This document shows, in pieces, positions 8,785 through 18,009 of a stretch of 64,000 nucleotides of DNA. Each line of letters begins with the position of its first letter. Within the stretch, counting starts at the first letter, position 1. The notes beneath the pieces are model-generated. The model saw nothing but the letters and a program-made list of their open reading frames with translations. It ran no database searches and had not been told where the DNA came from. The stretch is from an uncultured Clostridia bacterium. GTDB taxonomy: Bacteria > Bacillota > Clostridia > UBA1381 > UMGS1253. Location of the stretch: NCBI GenBank assembly GCA_934457145.1, contig CAKSHP010000002.1, positions 62,001 through 126,000 on the forward strand. Reading direction: 5' to 3'. The position numbers and the translations under genes were made by a program.

Positions 8785-9174
8785 TTATTTTTGATTTTTT
8801 AAAAGGTCGCGTATTTCTTCAAGCAAAACAGTTTCATCGCTTTTTTTAGGAGGTTCGGGCTTTTTTTCTTCCTCTTTGCGGCGAAAAATCTTACCCATAA
8901 CGGAGATAACAACAAAGATCGAAAATGATATAATCAAAAATTCCACAACGGTCTGAATAAAGTTCCCGTATGTAACATTTGCTTCGCCGACCTTTGCGCA
9001 AAGTCCTGTAAAATTGGTTCCGCCGATTAAAATTCCGATCAAAGGCATAATGATGTCTGAAACAAGCGAGTTTACAATTTTGCCAAACGCGCTGCCGATA
9101 ACAACGCCGACAGCCATATCGATTATATTGCCTTTGAATGCAAATTCTTTAAAATGCTTAAAAAAATCTTTCAT
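8785..9174 (-). CDS. mscL: Large-conductance mechanosensitive channel
   Basis: The 129-residue protein has the usual MscL length. An N-terminal amphipathic helix (MKDFFKHFKEFAFKGNIIDM) precedes TM1 with the gate motif AVGVVIGSAFGKIVNSLV and DIIMPLIG. A short periplasmic-type loop, TM2 (about residues 72-95) and a charged cytoplasmic helix ending in LLEEIRDLLKNQK follow. It forms the homopentameric emergency pore that opens on hypo-osmotic shock. It is monocistronic and shares a terminator with the convergent rnr unit. Confidence 0.96.
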   Translation of the reverse strand: MKDFFKHFKEFAFKGNIIDMAVGVVIGSAFGKIVNSLVSDIIMPLIGILIGGTNFTGLCAKVGEANVTYGNFIQTVVEFLIISFSIFVVISVMGKIFRRKEEEKKPEPPKKSDETVLLEEIRDLLKNQK

Positions 9175-9276
9175 TGGTTATATACATCCTTTCCGTGATA
9201 TAAACTTTAGGTCTGAAATAAGTATATATTAAAACTGTAAAAAATGCAATACTTTATTTGAAAATGGTGAAAAATA

Positions 9277-9795
9277 ATGAATAATGACAATTTTGAAATA
9301 GAAAGAAAATTTTTAATCGCTTTGCCGATTGATTTTGCAAAAGCCGATATTGCATCAAAATCAAAGATTGAACAGATTTATTTAGAAGATACAGCAGAGA
9401 GAAAAAACACCCGTATAAGAAAAAGAGTTTTTAAAGATGTTACCGAATACACAACAACGTCTAAAATACGTATTTCAAATATGAAACGAATAGAAAACGA
9501 AAAAAACATTTCGAAAATTGAATACGAATCGTTAAAACAGCAAGCTGATAAAGACCTTTTGCCGATACAAAAAATCAGATATGTTATAAACTATAAAAAT
9601 CAGTTTTTTGAAATTGATGTGTATGATTTTTGGAAAAATGCGGCGGTCATGGAAATTGAAATGGAAAATGAAAATACAAAAATAACCTTTCCGCCTTTTA
9701 TAAAAATTATCGCCGAGCTTACCGATGATAAAAGTTTTACAAATCATTCAATGGCAAAACAAGTACCGGATATAACAAAATATTTTACAAAATGA
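9277..9795 (+). CDS. CYTH domain protein
   Basis: The N-terminal EIERKFL is the signature of the CYTH (CyaB/thiamine triphosphatase) fold. Further tunnel residues follow: IRKRV, SKIRISNMKRIENEK, SKIEYES, the FEIDVYDF strand and MEIEMEN. In the family these acidic and basic residues line a tunnel that binds triphosphates and two metal ions. Bacterial members are often inorganic triphosphatases, but the substrate here is unknown. The protein is single-domain (172 residues, no CHAD domain). No strong Shine-Dalgarno sequence precedes the ATG. It is transcribed divergently from mscL. Confidence 0.85.
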   Translation: MNNDNFEIERKFLIALPIDFAKADIASKSKIEQIYLEDTAERKNTRIRKRVFKDVTEYTTTSKIRISNMKRIENEKNISKIEYESLKQQADKDLLPIQKIRYVINYKNQFFEIDVYDFWKNAAVMEIEMENENTKITFPPFIKIIAELTDDKSFTNHSMAKQVPDITKYFTK

Positions 9796-9799
9796 TTTA

Positions 9800-9841
9800 A
9801 AGAAACTGCCAAAAAATTATTCTGCGGCAGTTTCTTGTTTT
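9800..9841 (+). terminator. Terminator of the CYTH gene
   Basis: AAGAAACTGCC (9800-9810) pairs with GGCAGTTTCTT (9826-9836) over a 15-base loop and is followed by GTTTTTTT. Confidence 0.88.
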
Positions 9842-9944
9842 TTTACAGGATAAAATTTTTGAAAAAATAAATAAAATACCGATATACTTAAAAAAGCTTT
9901 CTATATTATAATAATCATGACTACTATAATACGAGGGGCTTACC

Positions 9945-12900
9945 ATGAAAATTTTTCGAAAATTTATTTCATTAATCTTAACTGCGGCTTTTGTTTTTTT
10001 AAACAATCAGCCAGCTTTGGCGGAAAATATAAAACCGCTGATAAACCTTAGTTATATTTTTGATTACGGCAGTGAGCAAACGGTTGAAGGTTTTTTAACT
10101 TCTGATGAAAAAGGCAGCTATATTATAAATCTTCCGTATTACGGTAATGTAAAATTAAATGCTGTCTGCGAAGAAGGATTTTTTGCAAATATTACATATT
10201 CACAGGCAAAAAATCTAATCTCAAAATCAGGAAATACAACTGCAAGCATGATTGCAACGGTTACTGTTTCTGATGGTAACAACAATGAATATTTGTATAC
10301 AGTAACTTTTAATTTTGAAAATGTGTATGCAACGCTTACGGGTGCGGATGATGCAGAAAATATGACAGTTAATAATGCTTCGTGGATTGAAAAAGACGGG
10401 TATATGGATATAGAAACAGAAAATGAAAACGAGTATGCGGTTTTGAAGCATTGCCAGACAGATTCTTTAAGATTTATAAATTATGGAGCAAAGGTTGAAA
10501 AGCTTGAAGCAAATTCAGCTTACATATATGAAGCGAAAATAAATATGTATACAATAAATACTGTTAATTCAAACTCAAATTTAACAGTGTATCCGTTTTT
10601 ATTCAGCGGAATTAATGCGGCTTATATGAAATATTGGTATAAAGACGATACTTCAAACACGTATTGCATGAATAATTCCGGTAAACCTCAAATATCTGCA
10701 AGCCGTGACACATGGCATGATATAAAAACTGTAATTTATACAGATGAAAACGGCAAAGTAACTAATCAGGAAAGCTTTTTTAACGAAGAAAGCGCAGAAA
10801 TGACTAAATATCAAGCTCCGGTAAATGCGGATAGAGTTTTGGCGTTTGCTGTTCAAAATAAAAGCTATGTTGAGGATAAAACACCGGTTTTAGCCATAGA
10901 CGACGTATATTTTTATAAAACGGTTTTTGCAAATGTCAGTAAAATACTTATAAATGATGAAGAAGCAGTGTATAACAGAGAAAGTGATGCATATGAAATA
11001 AAAACTTCTGCCGGAAATCTGAATTTAAATCTGGAAACCAATATAAGTTTGAAATCTCTTGAGATTTCTTCAGACGGCGGTGCAAACTATTCGGCCTTAG
11101 ACAAAGAAAATATTTTAGTGACCGTTAATGAAGGTGAAACAAAAAAATTTGTTTTCAGACTTACTACAAATTCGGATGTTGTTTCATATTGTGATCTGAT
11201 AATAAAAACCACAGACAATGATGTTTCGGTTATGCCGGCAAAAAACGGGGCAAAGTCTATAGTTTCGATGACATTTGATGACGGAGACTATGAAACGGCA
11301 GTGTTTTTAGATGAAATGTTTGAAAAATACTCGCTTAAAGGAACTTGTGCAGTAATTGCAAAAAACATGATGTATTCCGGCGGCGCCAACGAATATAAAT
11401 GGGGAACGCTTGTACAGAAGGGACGAATAGATTTTGCAAGCCATTCCTTTTCGCACATGATACTTCCGGACACTTCATATAGCGGTTATGAAACATATAA
11501 GGAAAACCTAACTGAAGAAAATTTCGAAAAAGAAATTATGTATTCAAAAAAATATCTTGAAAAAACATATGATACCGACGTGTTAATGTATTGCGCGCCG
11601 GATACCACCTTGGCAAAAGATGCTGTTGAATACATTAAGAACAACAATATTTACTATGCAATACGCGGTGCCGGTACTTCCGGCGGCAGAAAAATTAATC
11701 CCTCGGGAGATGACTGGTATTATTTGCATCAAATGTCTTTTGGAGATTTAAAAGATCAGCTTGATTCTATTATTGAAAATAACAACTGGGTTGTTACAAT
11801 TGAACACGGTATAAAAACGGACGGACAAAAAGCCTCTGCCGAGCAAATATTTTTGAGTTTAAGTCAAAAGCAGCAGCAATCGGACGTTTGGGTTGCAAGC
11901 GCAAACGAAGCAATAAAATATATCTATGAAAAGCAAAACTGTGTTGTAAGCGCGGTAAACTCAAATGAAGATATTGTTGTAAGTCTGGATTTTAATGATG
12001 AATGCACTCTTGATAAAAATGTGTTTAACTATCCGCTTACTGTTAAGGTGAAAATTCCTTCGGACTGGAGCGAGGCATATGTAATGCAAAACGGTGTTTG
12101 TAAAAAGGCTGATATATTAACAGACGAAAATTATAATTACGTTTATGCAAATATTATTCCGTCTGACGGGAAGGCAATTGTCTGCAAATCAGAAGAAAAC
12201 GAAAGTCCGCTTAAATATTTGTCCTGTTCGGCAGATGACTGCGAAAATGCCGTAAACGGTTTTACAACTTCAGACCTTGGAGGAAGTTATACAGTAACTG
12301 TTCCGTATAATACAAAGAAAGTTTCAATAAAAGCTGTTGCTTCAAGCGGGTATATGGTAAGTGTAAACAATGCCGATTTAACTGCGGGTGAAACATCTGC
12401 ATATGTAAAAGTTACAGCGCCGAACGGAAAAGAATATATTTATACATTAAAAATTAAAACTCAAAAGGCCCTTGCTCACCTTATTGATGCACAAGACGGC
12501 GAATATTTTAATTATGGCACTTCGGCTGTTATGGGCAAAGGAATGTGGGATGTAAGCTCAGATGAAAATTATGTAAGATATCCGGGAAAAGATGTGTTTG
12601 TGTTTACTTATACGGGAGCAAGTTGTCAAATAAGAACCGCTCCGAGCAACACGTATGAAAAAAGTACGGTTTTAGACGAAAATGCGGAGTATGTGTTTAA
12701 AACTTCAATTAAAATTTTTCCTGCCACAAACCTTCCGTATACGAGAATGGTTATGCTGACAGGCGGGAGTATACTGCTTTTTAATACAGATGCAAATCAA
12801 ACCGACAACACAAAAGTAAATATGCAGGTTGGTATAACAAACAGGCAAAATTTTAAAATTTCAACAGGCGGCTGGCATGATATAAAAGTTGTTATGCATA

Positions 12901-14105
12901 CCGATGATACGGCAAAAATTATAAAGGAAACATATTTTTTAGATGATGAAAAAATCGCTGAAATTACTGAAAATTCACCTGTTCCTTTTGACAGTTTCAT
13001 CGCATATAACAGCGCAACAAATTCAGAAATAGCAAATGGCAGCGAACTTTATATTATTGATGATATTGAGCTGTATAAATTAAAAAACATACAAACGATA
13101 AAAAAGATTTATTCGGATATAAACGTGAGTGCAAACAATGCAAATATTATAGCGTCTGTAAACGGAGGTGACGATGAAAGCTGGCAGGACACATATTCTT
13201 CAAGTTTTGAGATAGGAGATGTTATAAACCTTAAGGCATCGGCATCGGAGAGCGGTTATTCGTTTTTGTTTTGGAAAGATTTAAACAATAATGCTGTCGT
13301 ATCTTATGATGAAGCCTACAGTTTCACAGTAGGGACATCTAAAAATCTTGCAGCCGTGTACATAAAAGACGATGCAAACTATGTCACGTTTAAAAATCCA
13401 AATAATATAATTGTTGCACAAGGCGAATCCGGTAATATATATGTGCCGCAAAACCCTTATATTTACGGCTATAAGTTTGACGGTTGGTATGATTTAAACG
13501 AAAAAGCAGATTTAGGTGCCGGAGAGATTGTAAATGTTGAAAAAAATACTGTATTTAATTCAAGGTTTACTAAAAACAATAATGTTTACACGATAATTGC
13601 AGACGGACAGACCGGAAGCTATCTTTATAACGATAAAGTAACCGTAACGGCTAAAGATGAAAATGAAGACGGAGAATTTGCATATTGGGAATGCGGCGGA
13701 AATATTGTTTCTTATGACAAGACGTACAGTTTTTTAGCTTGCAGCGATTTAACGCTAAACAGTGTATACGGCGTAAAAATTCAGACAGATAATATTCTCG
13801 TTATGGCAAATCCGGTTATGGCAGATGAAACAAAAATAGCATTTTTTGCCGAAAGAAATATAAACAGCAGCAACGAAGTTATTGAAACGGGAATTTTGTT
13901 AAGCGATGAGGAAGTTTTTGACATTACAAATGCAAAAATTAAAGCGGTCGCAAAAAGCACGGCAAACAAAGGACAATTCACAATCAGAAAAGGAGACGTT
14001 AATTTCGGCGAAACGTGGCACGCAAAGGCATATGCAATCTACCGCAGTGTAGACGGCAGCGTAAACATTATTTATTCTAATCGGGTTTCAAAAACAATTG
14101 ATTAA
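9945..14105 (+). CDS. Very large secreted protein with NodB polysaccharide deacetylase domain and duplicated beta-sandwich modules
   Basis: A signal peptide (cleavage near ALA-EN, residue 26) begins this 1386-residue protein. Residues about 30-130 form a beta module and about 130-330 a jelly-roll-like module. Residues about 435-620 are a NodB-type carbohydrate esterase domain with the metal site: TFDDGD (Asp445-Asp446) and HSFSH (His500, His504). The first two modules then recur (about 755-1060: GGSYTVTVPY like KGSYIINLPY, GGWHDIKVVMHTDD like DTWHDIKTVIYTDE). Residues about 1147-1210 contain an InlB/flg_new-type repeat (GYKFDGWYD). A C-terminal beta domain completes it; no sortase motif or SLH domain is seen. 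Family knowledge suggests deacetylation or deacylation of a polysaccharide. GAGGGG precedes the ATG. Confidence 0.85.
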   Translation: MKIFRKFISLILTAAFVFLNNQPALAENIKPLINLSYIFDYGSEQTVEGFLTSDEKGSYIINLPYYGNVKLNAVCEEGFFANITYSQAKNLISKSGNTTASMIATVTVSDGNNNEYLYTVTFNFENVYATLTGADDAENMTVNNASWIEKDGYMDIETENENEYAVLKHCQTDSLRFINYGAKVEKLEANSAYIYEAKINMYTINTVNSNSNLTVYPFLFSGINAAYMKYWYKDDTSNTYCMNNSGKPQISASRDTWHDIKTVIYTDENGKVTNQESFFNEESAEMTKYQAPVNADRVLAFAVQNKSYVEDKTPVLAIDDVYFYKTVFANVSKILINDEEAVYNRESDAYEIKTSAGNLNLNLETNISLKSLEISSDGGANYSALDKENILVTVNEGETKKFVFRLTTNSDVVSYCDLIIKTTDNDVSVMPAKNGAKSIVSMTFDDGDYETAVFLDEMFEKYSLKGTCAVIAKNMMYSGGANEYKWGTLVQKGRIDFASHSFSHMILPDTSYSGYETYKENLTEENFEKEIMYSKKYLEKTYDTDVLMYCAPDTTLAKDAVEYIKNNNIYYAIRGAGTSGGRKINPSGDDWYYLHQMSFGDLKDQLDSIIENNNWVVTIEHGIKTDGQKASAEQIFLSLSQKQQQSDVWVASANEAIKYIYEKQNCVVSAVNSNEDIVVSLDFNDECTLDKNVFNYPLTVKVKIPSDWSEAYVMQNGVCKKADILTDENYNYVYANIIPSDGKAIVCKSEENESPLKYLSCSADDCENAVNGFTTSDLGGSYTVTVPYNTKKVSIKAVASSGYMVSVNNADLTAGETSAYVKVTAPNGKEYIYTLKIKTQKALAHLIDAQDGEYFNYGTSAVMGKGMWDVSSDENYVRYPGKDVFVFTYTGASCQIRTAPSNTYEKSTVLDENAEYVFKTSIKIFPATNLPYTRMVMLTGGSILLFNTDANQTDNTKVNMQVGITNRQNFKISTGGWHDIKVVMHTDDTAKIIKETYFLDDEKIAEITENSPVPFDSFIAYNSATNSEIANGSELYIIDDIELYKLKNIQTIKKIYSDINVSANNANIIASVNGGDDESWQDTYSSSFEIGDVINLKASASESGYSFLFWKDLNNNAVVSYDEAYSFTVGTSKNLAAVYIKDDANYVTFKNPNNIIVAQGESGNIYVPQNPYIYGYKFDGWYDLNEKADLGAGEIVNVEKNTVFNSRFTKNNNVYTIIADGQTGSYLYNDKVTVTAKDENEDGEFAYWECGGNIVSYDKTYSFLACSDLTLNSVYGVKIQTDNILVMANPVMADETKIAFFAERNINSSNEVIETGILLSDEEVFDITNAKIKAVAKSTANKGQFTIRKGDVNFGETWHAKAYAIYRSVDGSVNIIYSNRVSKTID

Positions 14106-14147
14106 AACAGACCATAGTATAAAGGGATTTTGGTTAAAACAGACCAT
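14102..14147 (+). repeat. Direct repeat TTAAAACAGACCAT, two copies
   Basis: TTAAAACAGACCAT occurs at 14102-14115 (covering the stop codon of the deacetylase gene) and again at 14134-14147, a 32-base period. The second copy is followed by TGTTTTTTAATTTTTT. The repeats do not form a stem with each other. The rest of the gap to the lyase gene is AT-rich leader containing an isolated GGGAGG. Confidence 0.6.
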
Positions 14148-14260
14148 TGTTTTTTAATTTTTTATATGATACAATTAATTTAAATGAAAGGCAAAAACAA
14201 GATATAAACAAAAATTTACAGGGAGGTTTTGCGTAGGATTTATTTTGCGCACACAGTAAT

Positions 14261-17200
14261 ATGAAAAAAAGAGTTATTTCTTTAGCGCTGTCGGCAGTTA
14301 TGGTTTTTTCCGCTGCATGTCCGGCGTTTGCGGCAAAAAAAGAAGAACAAACCGATGTTGGAACAACCGTTTATTACAAAAACGATTTTGAAGACGGAAA
14401 ATTAAAAAGTTTCACTTTAACAAGTAAAACAAACCGCGTTGAAGTTGAAGAAGACAAAAGCGGAAACCATTATGTGGCTTTTGAAGCTGTTGACGGATCT
14501 TCGGACTTTTATGCCGACTATTCAATAAGCAATGTAAACAGGTATCTTGTGGTGCAGTTTGATATCGCAACAACTAAAAAGGTTGCCGCATTGGGCTTGC
14601 AGTACAGAGATGCGGACAGAAAAGTGGGATATATTGCTCAGCTTAACACAGATGCGGAATTTAAAGCGTCATATTCAAGCGCTTTATGCACACTTGATAC
14701 TAAAAAAAGCAAATGGACAAATGTTGCATTGGCTATGGACTTTCAAAGCCGTACAATGGATGTGTATATAAATAACAAAGAAGCCGATAAGGCCGTTAAC
14801 TTCGGCAGTGAAGGTATGCAGTCTATAACAAGCATGCGTTTTTACTGCGCAGGGGGCAATCAAAACGAACAGGGTGCAAAAACAATGATAGACAATATGC
14901 TTGTCTATGAAGGAACAAAGCCCAGAAAAATTTCATTTGATGCGCCTGAAGACGAGGTATGTAAAATAACAACCAATAACACGGAGGCAATAAATGCACT
15001 CGGAAAAGATACTGTTGCTTTATCAATTGGTTCAAATGCAATATATTACAGCGGCGAAAAGCACACAACGGACGTCGCAGCGTATGTTAAAGATAACAGA
15101 ACATTAATTCCCGTACGTGCGGTTGCGGAAGCTTTCGGGCTTGACGTTAGTTGGGACGGCGACACTTCCAGCGTTATAATAGATAATAAAACGAAAATAA
15201 AGCTAAATGATACAAATATGATTTTGCCGGACGGCAGCACATACACGCTTGACGTACCGGCACAGGTTGTAAACAACAGAACATTTTTGCCGCTGCGTGC
15301 GCTGTGTGAAAATGCGCTTGGAAAAAATGTGTTTTGGGATGACCACGGACTTATTGTAATTTCCGATAAAGAGTATAATGCAGATGAAAAACAGGTGGTT
15401 GCCGCAAATAATTATCTCTTATATGACAGACCTGACAGCACAAAAATAAAAGAGCTTTTTGAAAGCGTGAACCAAAATTCGCATCCGAGAATTTTGATGA
15501 ATAAAGATCAAAAAGAAAAGCTTATATATAATTACAATAATAATGAAACCGTGAAAAGCTGGGGAGACAGCATTATTGCGGCTGCCGATAAGGCACTTAT
15601 GACAAATATGCCGCAGTACATTCTTTCAAATAATCAGCTTTTGCCTGTGAGCAGAACTGTATATAACAGAGTGCAATATTTTTCAATGGCATACATACTA
15701 ACCGGCGACAAAAAATATACCGATTGTATGTATAAAAACTTTGAAGCCGCAGGAAGCTTTCCCGATTGGCATCCGGAACACTTTTTAGATGTCGGCGAAA
15801 TGACAACGGCGTTTGCAATCGGTTACGACTGGTGCTATGATGCATGGACTGATAAACAGAAAAAGTATTTAGAAGATAAAATTTATGAATACGGAGTAAA
15901 AGTTGGGCATAACTGCTACTACGGAACAGAGTCGGCTTGGTGGCTGCCAAACAATGACAGTAACTGGAATGTTGTTTGCAACGGCGGTATCGCAATAGGT
16001 TCTATGGCGATATTTGATAAATATCCCGAAATGTGCGCAGATAATATTTCGCTTGCCGTTCGAAACGTTGAAGTTATGATGAATTCGTTTTATCCGGATG
16101 GTGCATGGTTTGAAGGCGTGGGATACTGGTCATATACAATGGACTATCTTATGAATTTTGTAAGCAGTCTAAACGCTTGCTTTGATACCGAATTTAACAT
16201 AACGGCAGCGCCCGGACTTTCAAACACTGCAAATTATGTTATTGCCGGCGATGGTCCGGTGGCTATGAATAACTTCCATGATTCATCGGAAAATCATCAG
16301 TCAAATCCGTCGCTTTTCTGGCTATCTGACAGATTTAATCAGCCGGGACTTACAAATATTCGCTTATATACCATGCAGCAGTATAAATATACTCCAACGA
16401 TATTTGATATGCTTTGGTATAATACGAACATAAAGGGAACAGATTTTAATTTTCAAAAGGATTTTTATTTAAGAGATGTGGAATTTGTTTCAATGCGAAG
16501 CTCATGGACAGATAATGATGCAACATATCTTAGCTATCATGCGGGCTCAAACAACGTAAACCACGGACACATAGATGCCGGAACATTTGTTGTTGATATG
16601 CTTGGCGAGCGTTGGGCGGCAGACCTTGGCAGCGACGATTATGCGCTGAACGGATATTTCGGAGATAACCGTTATAAATATTACCGCTTGCGTCCGGAGG
16701 GACATAATCTTTACGTTATAAATCCTGATGACAAAAATGCACAGGAGTTAAATTCATTTAGCACGGTTGAAAAATTAGAAAGCAAAACAAAAGGTGCATA
16801 CTCAATTGTTGACCTTACGCCCGCATATGAAAAGCAGGCTAAAAAGGCGCGCAGAGGATATATGTTGGCTGATGACAGACGAAGCGTTATTATTCGTGAT
16901 GAGATAACGTTTAAAGAAGATAAAAACGATTTTTATTGGTTTATGCACACGAAAGCAGAGGCTGAGGTTATAGACAATAAAACTGCAATACTTACAATTA
17001 AGGGCAAAAAGGTTAAGGTTATGTTAGACACAGACATTTCCGACTATGAGTTTTATGTTACTGATGCAGCTCCGTTGAAAACTTCTCCTCAGTTTGAGCA
17101 GCAAAATAAAAACACAGACTATAGAAAGCTTGCGCTTCACAGCAAAAATGCATCGGGCTCGAAGTATGTTCAGATAAAGATTATTTCTATGACCGATCCT

Positions 17201-17947
17201 TGTATAGATGTAGTGTTTGAAAACACAGCTCTTGATAACTGGAGTATAGCAGACGGCGAGATTTTAGAAATACCGACAGCTGCCATGCTTTACAGAGACG
17301 GCGAGGCTGTTGAAAACTTTAATCCGACAACAACCGGGTATGAATTTACTGTACCGTTTAATGTTAAAACGCCGCCGCAGTTTAGTGTGGACGTGGCAGA
17401 CGGTCTAGATGCACAGGTTGTACAGGCTCATACTTTTGATACGCCAACGGAAATTACGGTATCGCTTAAAGAAAATCCGCTATATAAAAGAATATATACA
17501 ATCAATACAAAACAACTGCCGTATTTGGAAAATGTGGGAGAGTATAGCAGGTATCAGATTTATAACTGTACTGCAAGCTCGGCTCCCGAGGCTGCGCATC
17601 AGCCTGCAAACGCTTTTGATAACAGCACGGAAGCAGAATCGCGCTGGACATCTTCCGGCAAAGAAGAATGGCTGCAGGCAGATTTGGGAGAAGAAAAAGC
17701 CATTTCGGCGATAGGATTGAGCTTTTGGAAAGCAAGCAGCAGAACATACAAATTCAGTATACGTATCTCAAAAGACGGCAAAACATGGCAGGATGTGTTA
17801 ACGACAAAGGAAAGCATGCCTACAGAAGATATTTCGATATATAATCTTGATCAGACATATAACGCAAGATATGTGCGCTTTGTGGGCTTTTCAAATTCCG
17901 TTAATGACTATAATAACGTTACTGAATTTGCAATTTTAAACAAATAA
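14261..17947 (+). CDS. Secreted heparinase II/III-like polysaccharide lyase with CuAO-N and CBM32-like domains
   Basis: Residues 1-24 are a signal peptide (AFA-AK). Residues about 35-225 form a concanavalin/LamG-like module. About 255-375 is a copper amine oxidase N-like domain with two copies of the NRTLIPVRA / NRTFLPLRA motif. About 400-700 is an alpha/alpha-toroid helical region, and about 735-1030 a heparinase II/III-like beta domain with NNVNHGHIDAGTF (His768, His770), the usual catalytic-site region. A discoidin/F5-8C (CBM32-like) domain from about 1090 ends the protein. Expected chemistry is beta-elimination of a uronic-acid polysaccharide outside the cell; the exact glycan is unknown. 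Oddity: the only good ribosome binding site, GGGAGG at 14221, lies 34 bases before this ATG, and an in-frame TAG at 14234 blocks a longer protein. Confidence 0.85.
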   Translation: MKKRVISLALSAVMVFSAACPAFAAKKEEQTDVGTTVYYKNDFEDGKLKSFTLTSKTNRVEVEEDKSGNHYVAFEAVDGSSDFYADYSISNVNRYLVVQFDIATTKKVAALGLQYRDADRKVGYIAQLNTDAEFKASYSSALCTLDTKKSKWTNVALAMDFQSRTMDVYINNKEADKAVNFGSEGMQSITSMRFYCAGGNQNEQGAKTMIDNMLVYEGTKPRKISFDAPEDEVCKITTNNTEAINALGKDTVALSIGSNAIYYSGEKHTTDVAAYVKDNRTLIPVRAVAEAFGLDVSWDGDTSSVIIDNKTKIKLNDTNMILPDGSTYTLDVPAQVVNNRTFLPLRALCENALGKNVFWDDHGLIVISDKEYNADEKQVVAANNYLLYDRPDSTKIKELFESVNQNSHPRILMNKDQKEKLIYNYNNNETVKSWGDSIIAAADKALMTNMPQYILSNNQLLPVSRTVYNRVQYFSMAYILTGDKKYTDCMYKNFEAAGSFPDWHPEHFLDVGEMTTAFAIGYDWCYDAWTDKQKKYLEDKIYEYGVKVGHNCYYGTESAWWLPNNDSNWNVVCNGGIAIGSMAIFDKYPEMCADNISLAVRNVEVMMNSFYPDGAWFEGVGYWSYTMDYLMNFVSSLNACFDTEFNITAAPGLSNTANYVIAGDGPVAMNNFHDSSENHQSNPSLFWLSDRFNQPGLTNIRLYTMQQYKYTPTIFDMLWYNTNIKGTDFNFQKDFYLRDVEFVSMRSSWTDNDATYLSYHAGSNNVNHGHIDAGTFVVDMLGERWAADLGSDDYALNGYFGDNRYKYYRLRPEGHNLYVINPDDKNAQELNSFSTVEKLESKTKGAYSIVDLTPAYEKQAKKARRGYMLADDRRSVIIRDEITFKEDKNDFYWFMHTKAEAEVIDNKTAILTIKGKKVKVMLDTDISDYEFYVTDAAPLKTSPQFEQQNKNTDYRKLALHSKNASGSKYVQIKIISMTDPCIDVVFENTALDNWSIADGEILEIPTAAMLYRDGEAVENFNPTTTGYEFTVPFNVKTPPQFSVDVADGLDAQVVQAHTFDTPTEITVSLKENPLYKRIYTINTKQLPYLENVGEYSRYQIYNCTASSAPEAAHQPANAFDNSTEAESRWTSSGKEEWLQADLGEEKAISAIGLSFWKASSRTYKFSIRISKDGKTWQDVLTTKESMPTEDISIYNLDQTYNARYVRFVGFSNSVNDYNNVTEFAILNK

Positions 17948-17961
17948 TTTCTTTCTCACAT

Positions 17962-18001
17962 AAAAACCGACCTTCGTAGCATTTTTTGAAGGTCGGTTTT
18001 T
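17962..18001. terminator. Bidirectional terminator between lyase and BNR genes
   Basis: Bases 17962-17975 (AAAAACCGACCTTC) pair perfectly with 17988-18001 over a 12-base loop, with A and T runs in the stem ends. The hairpin sits between convergent genes. Confidence 0.92.
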
Positions 18002-18009
18002 CACATTTT

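Noticed and set aside
15597..15995. 132-codon antisense frame in the lyase gene
   Set aside because: It is low-complexity antisense of a well-supported gene without a binding site.
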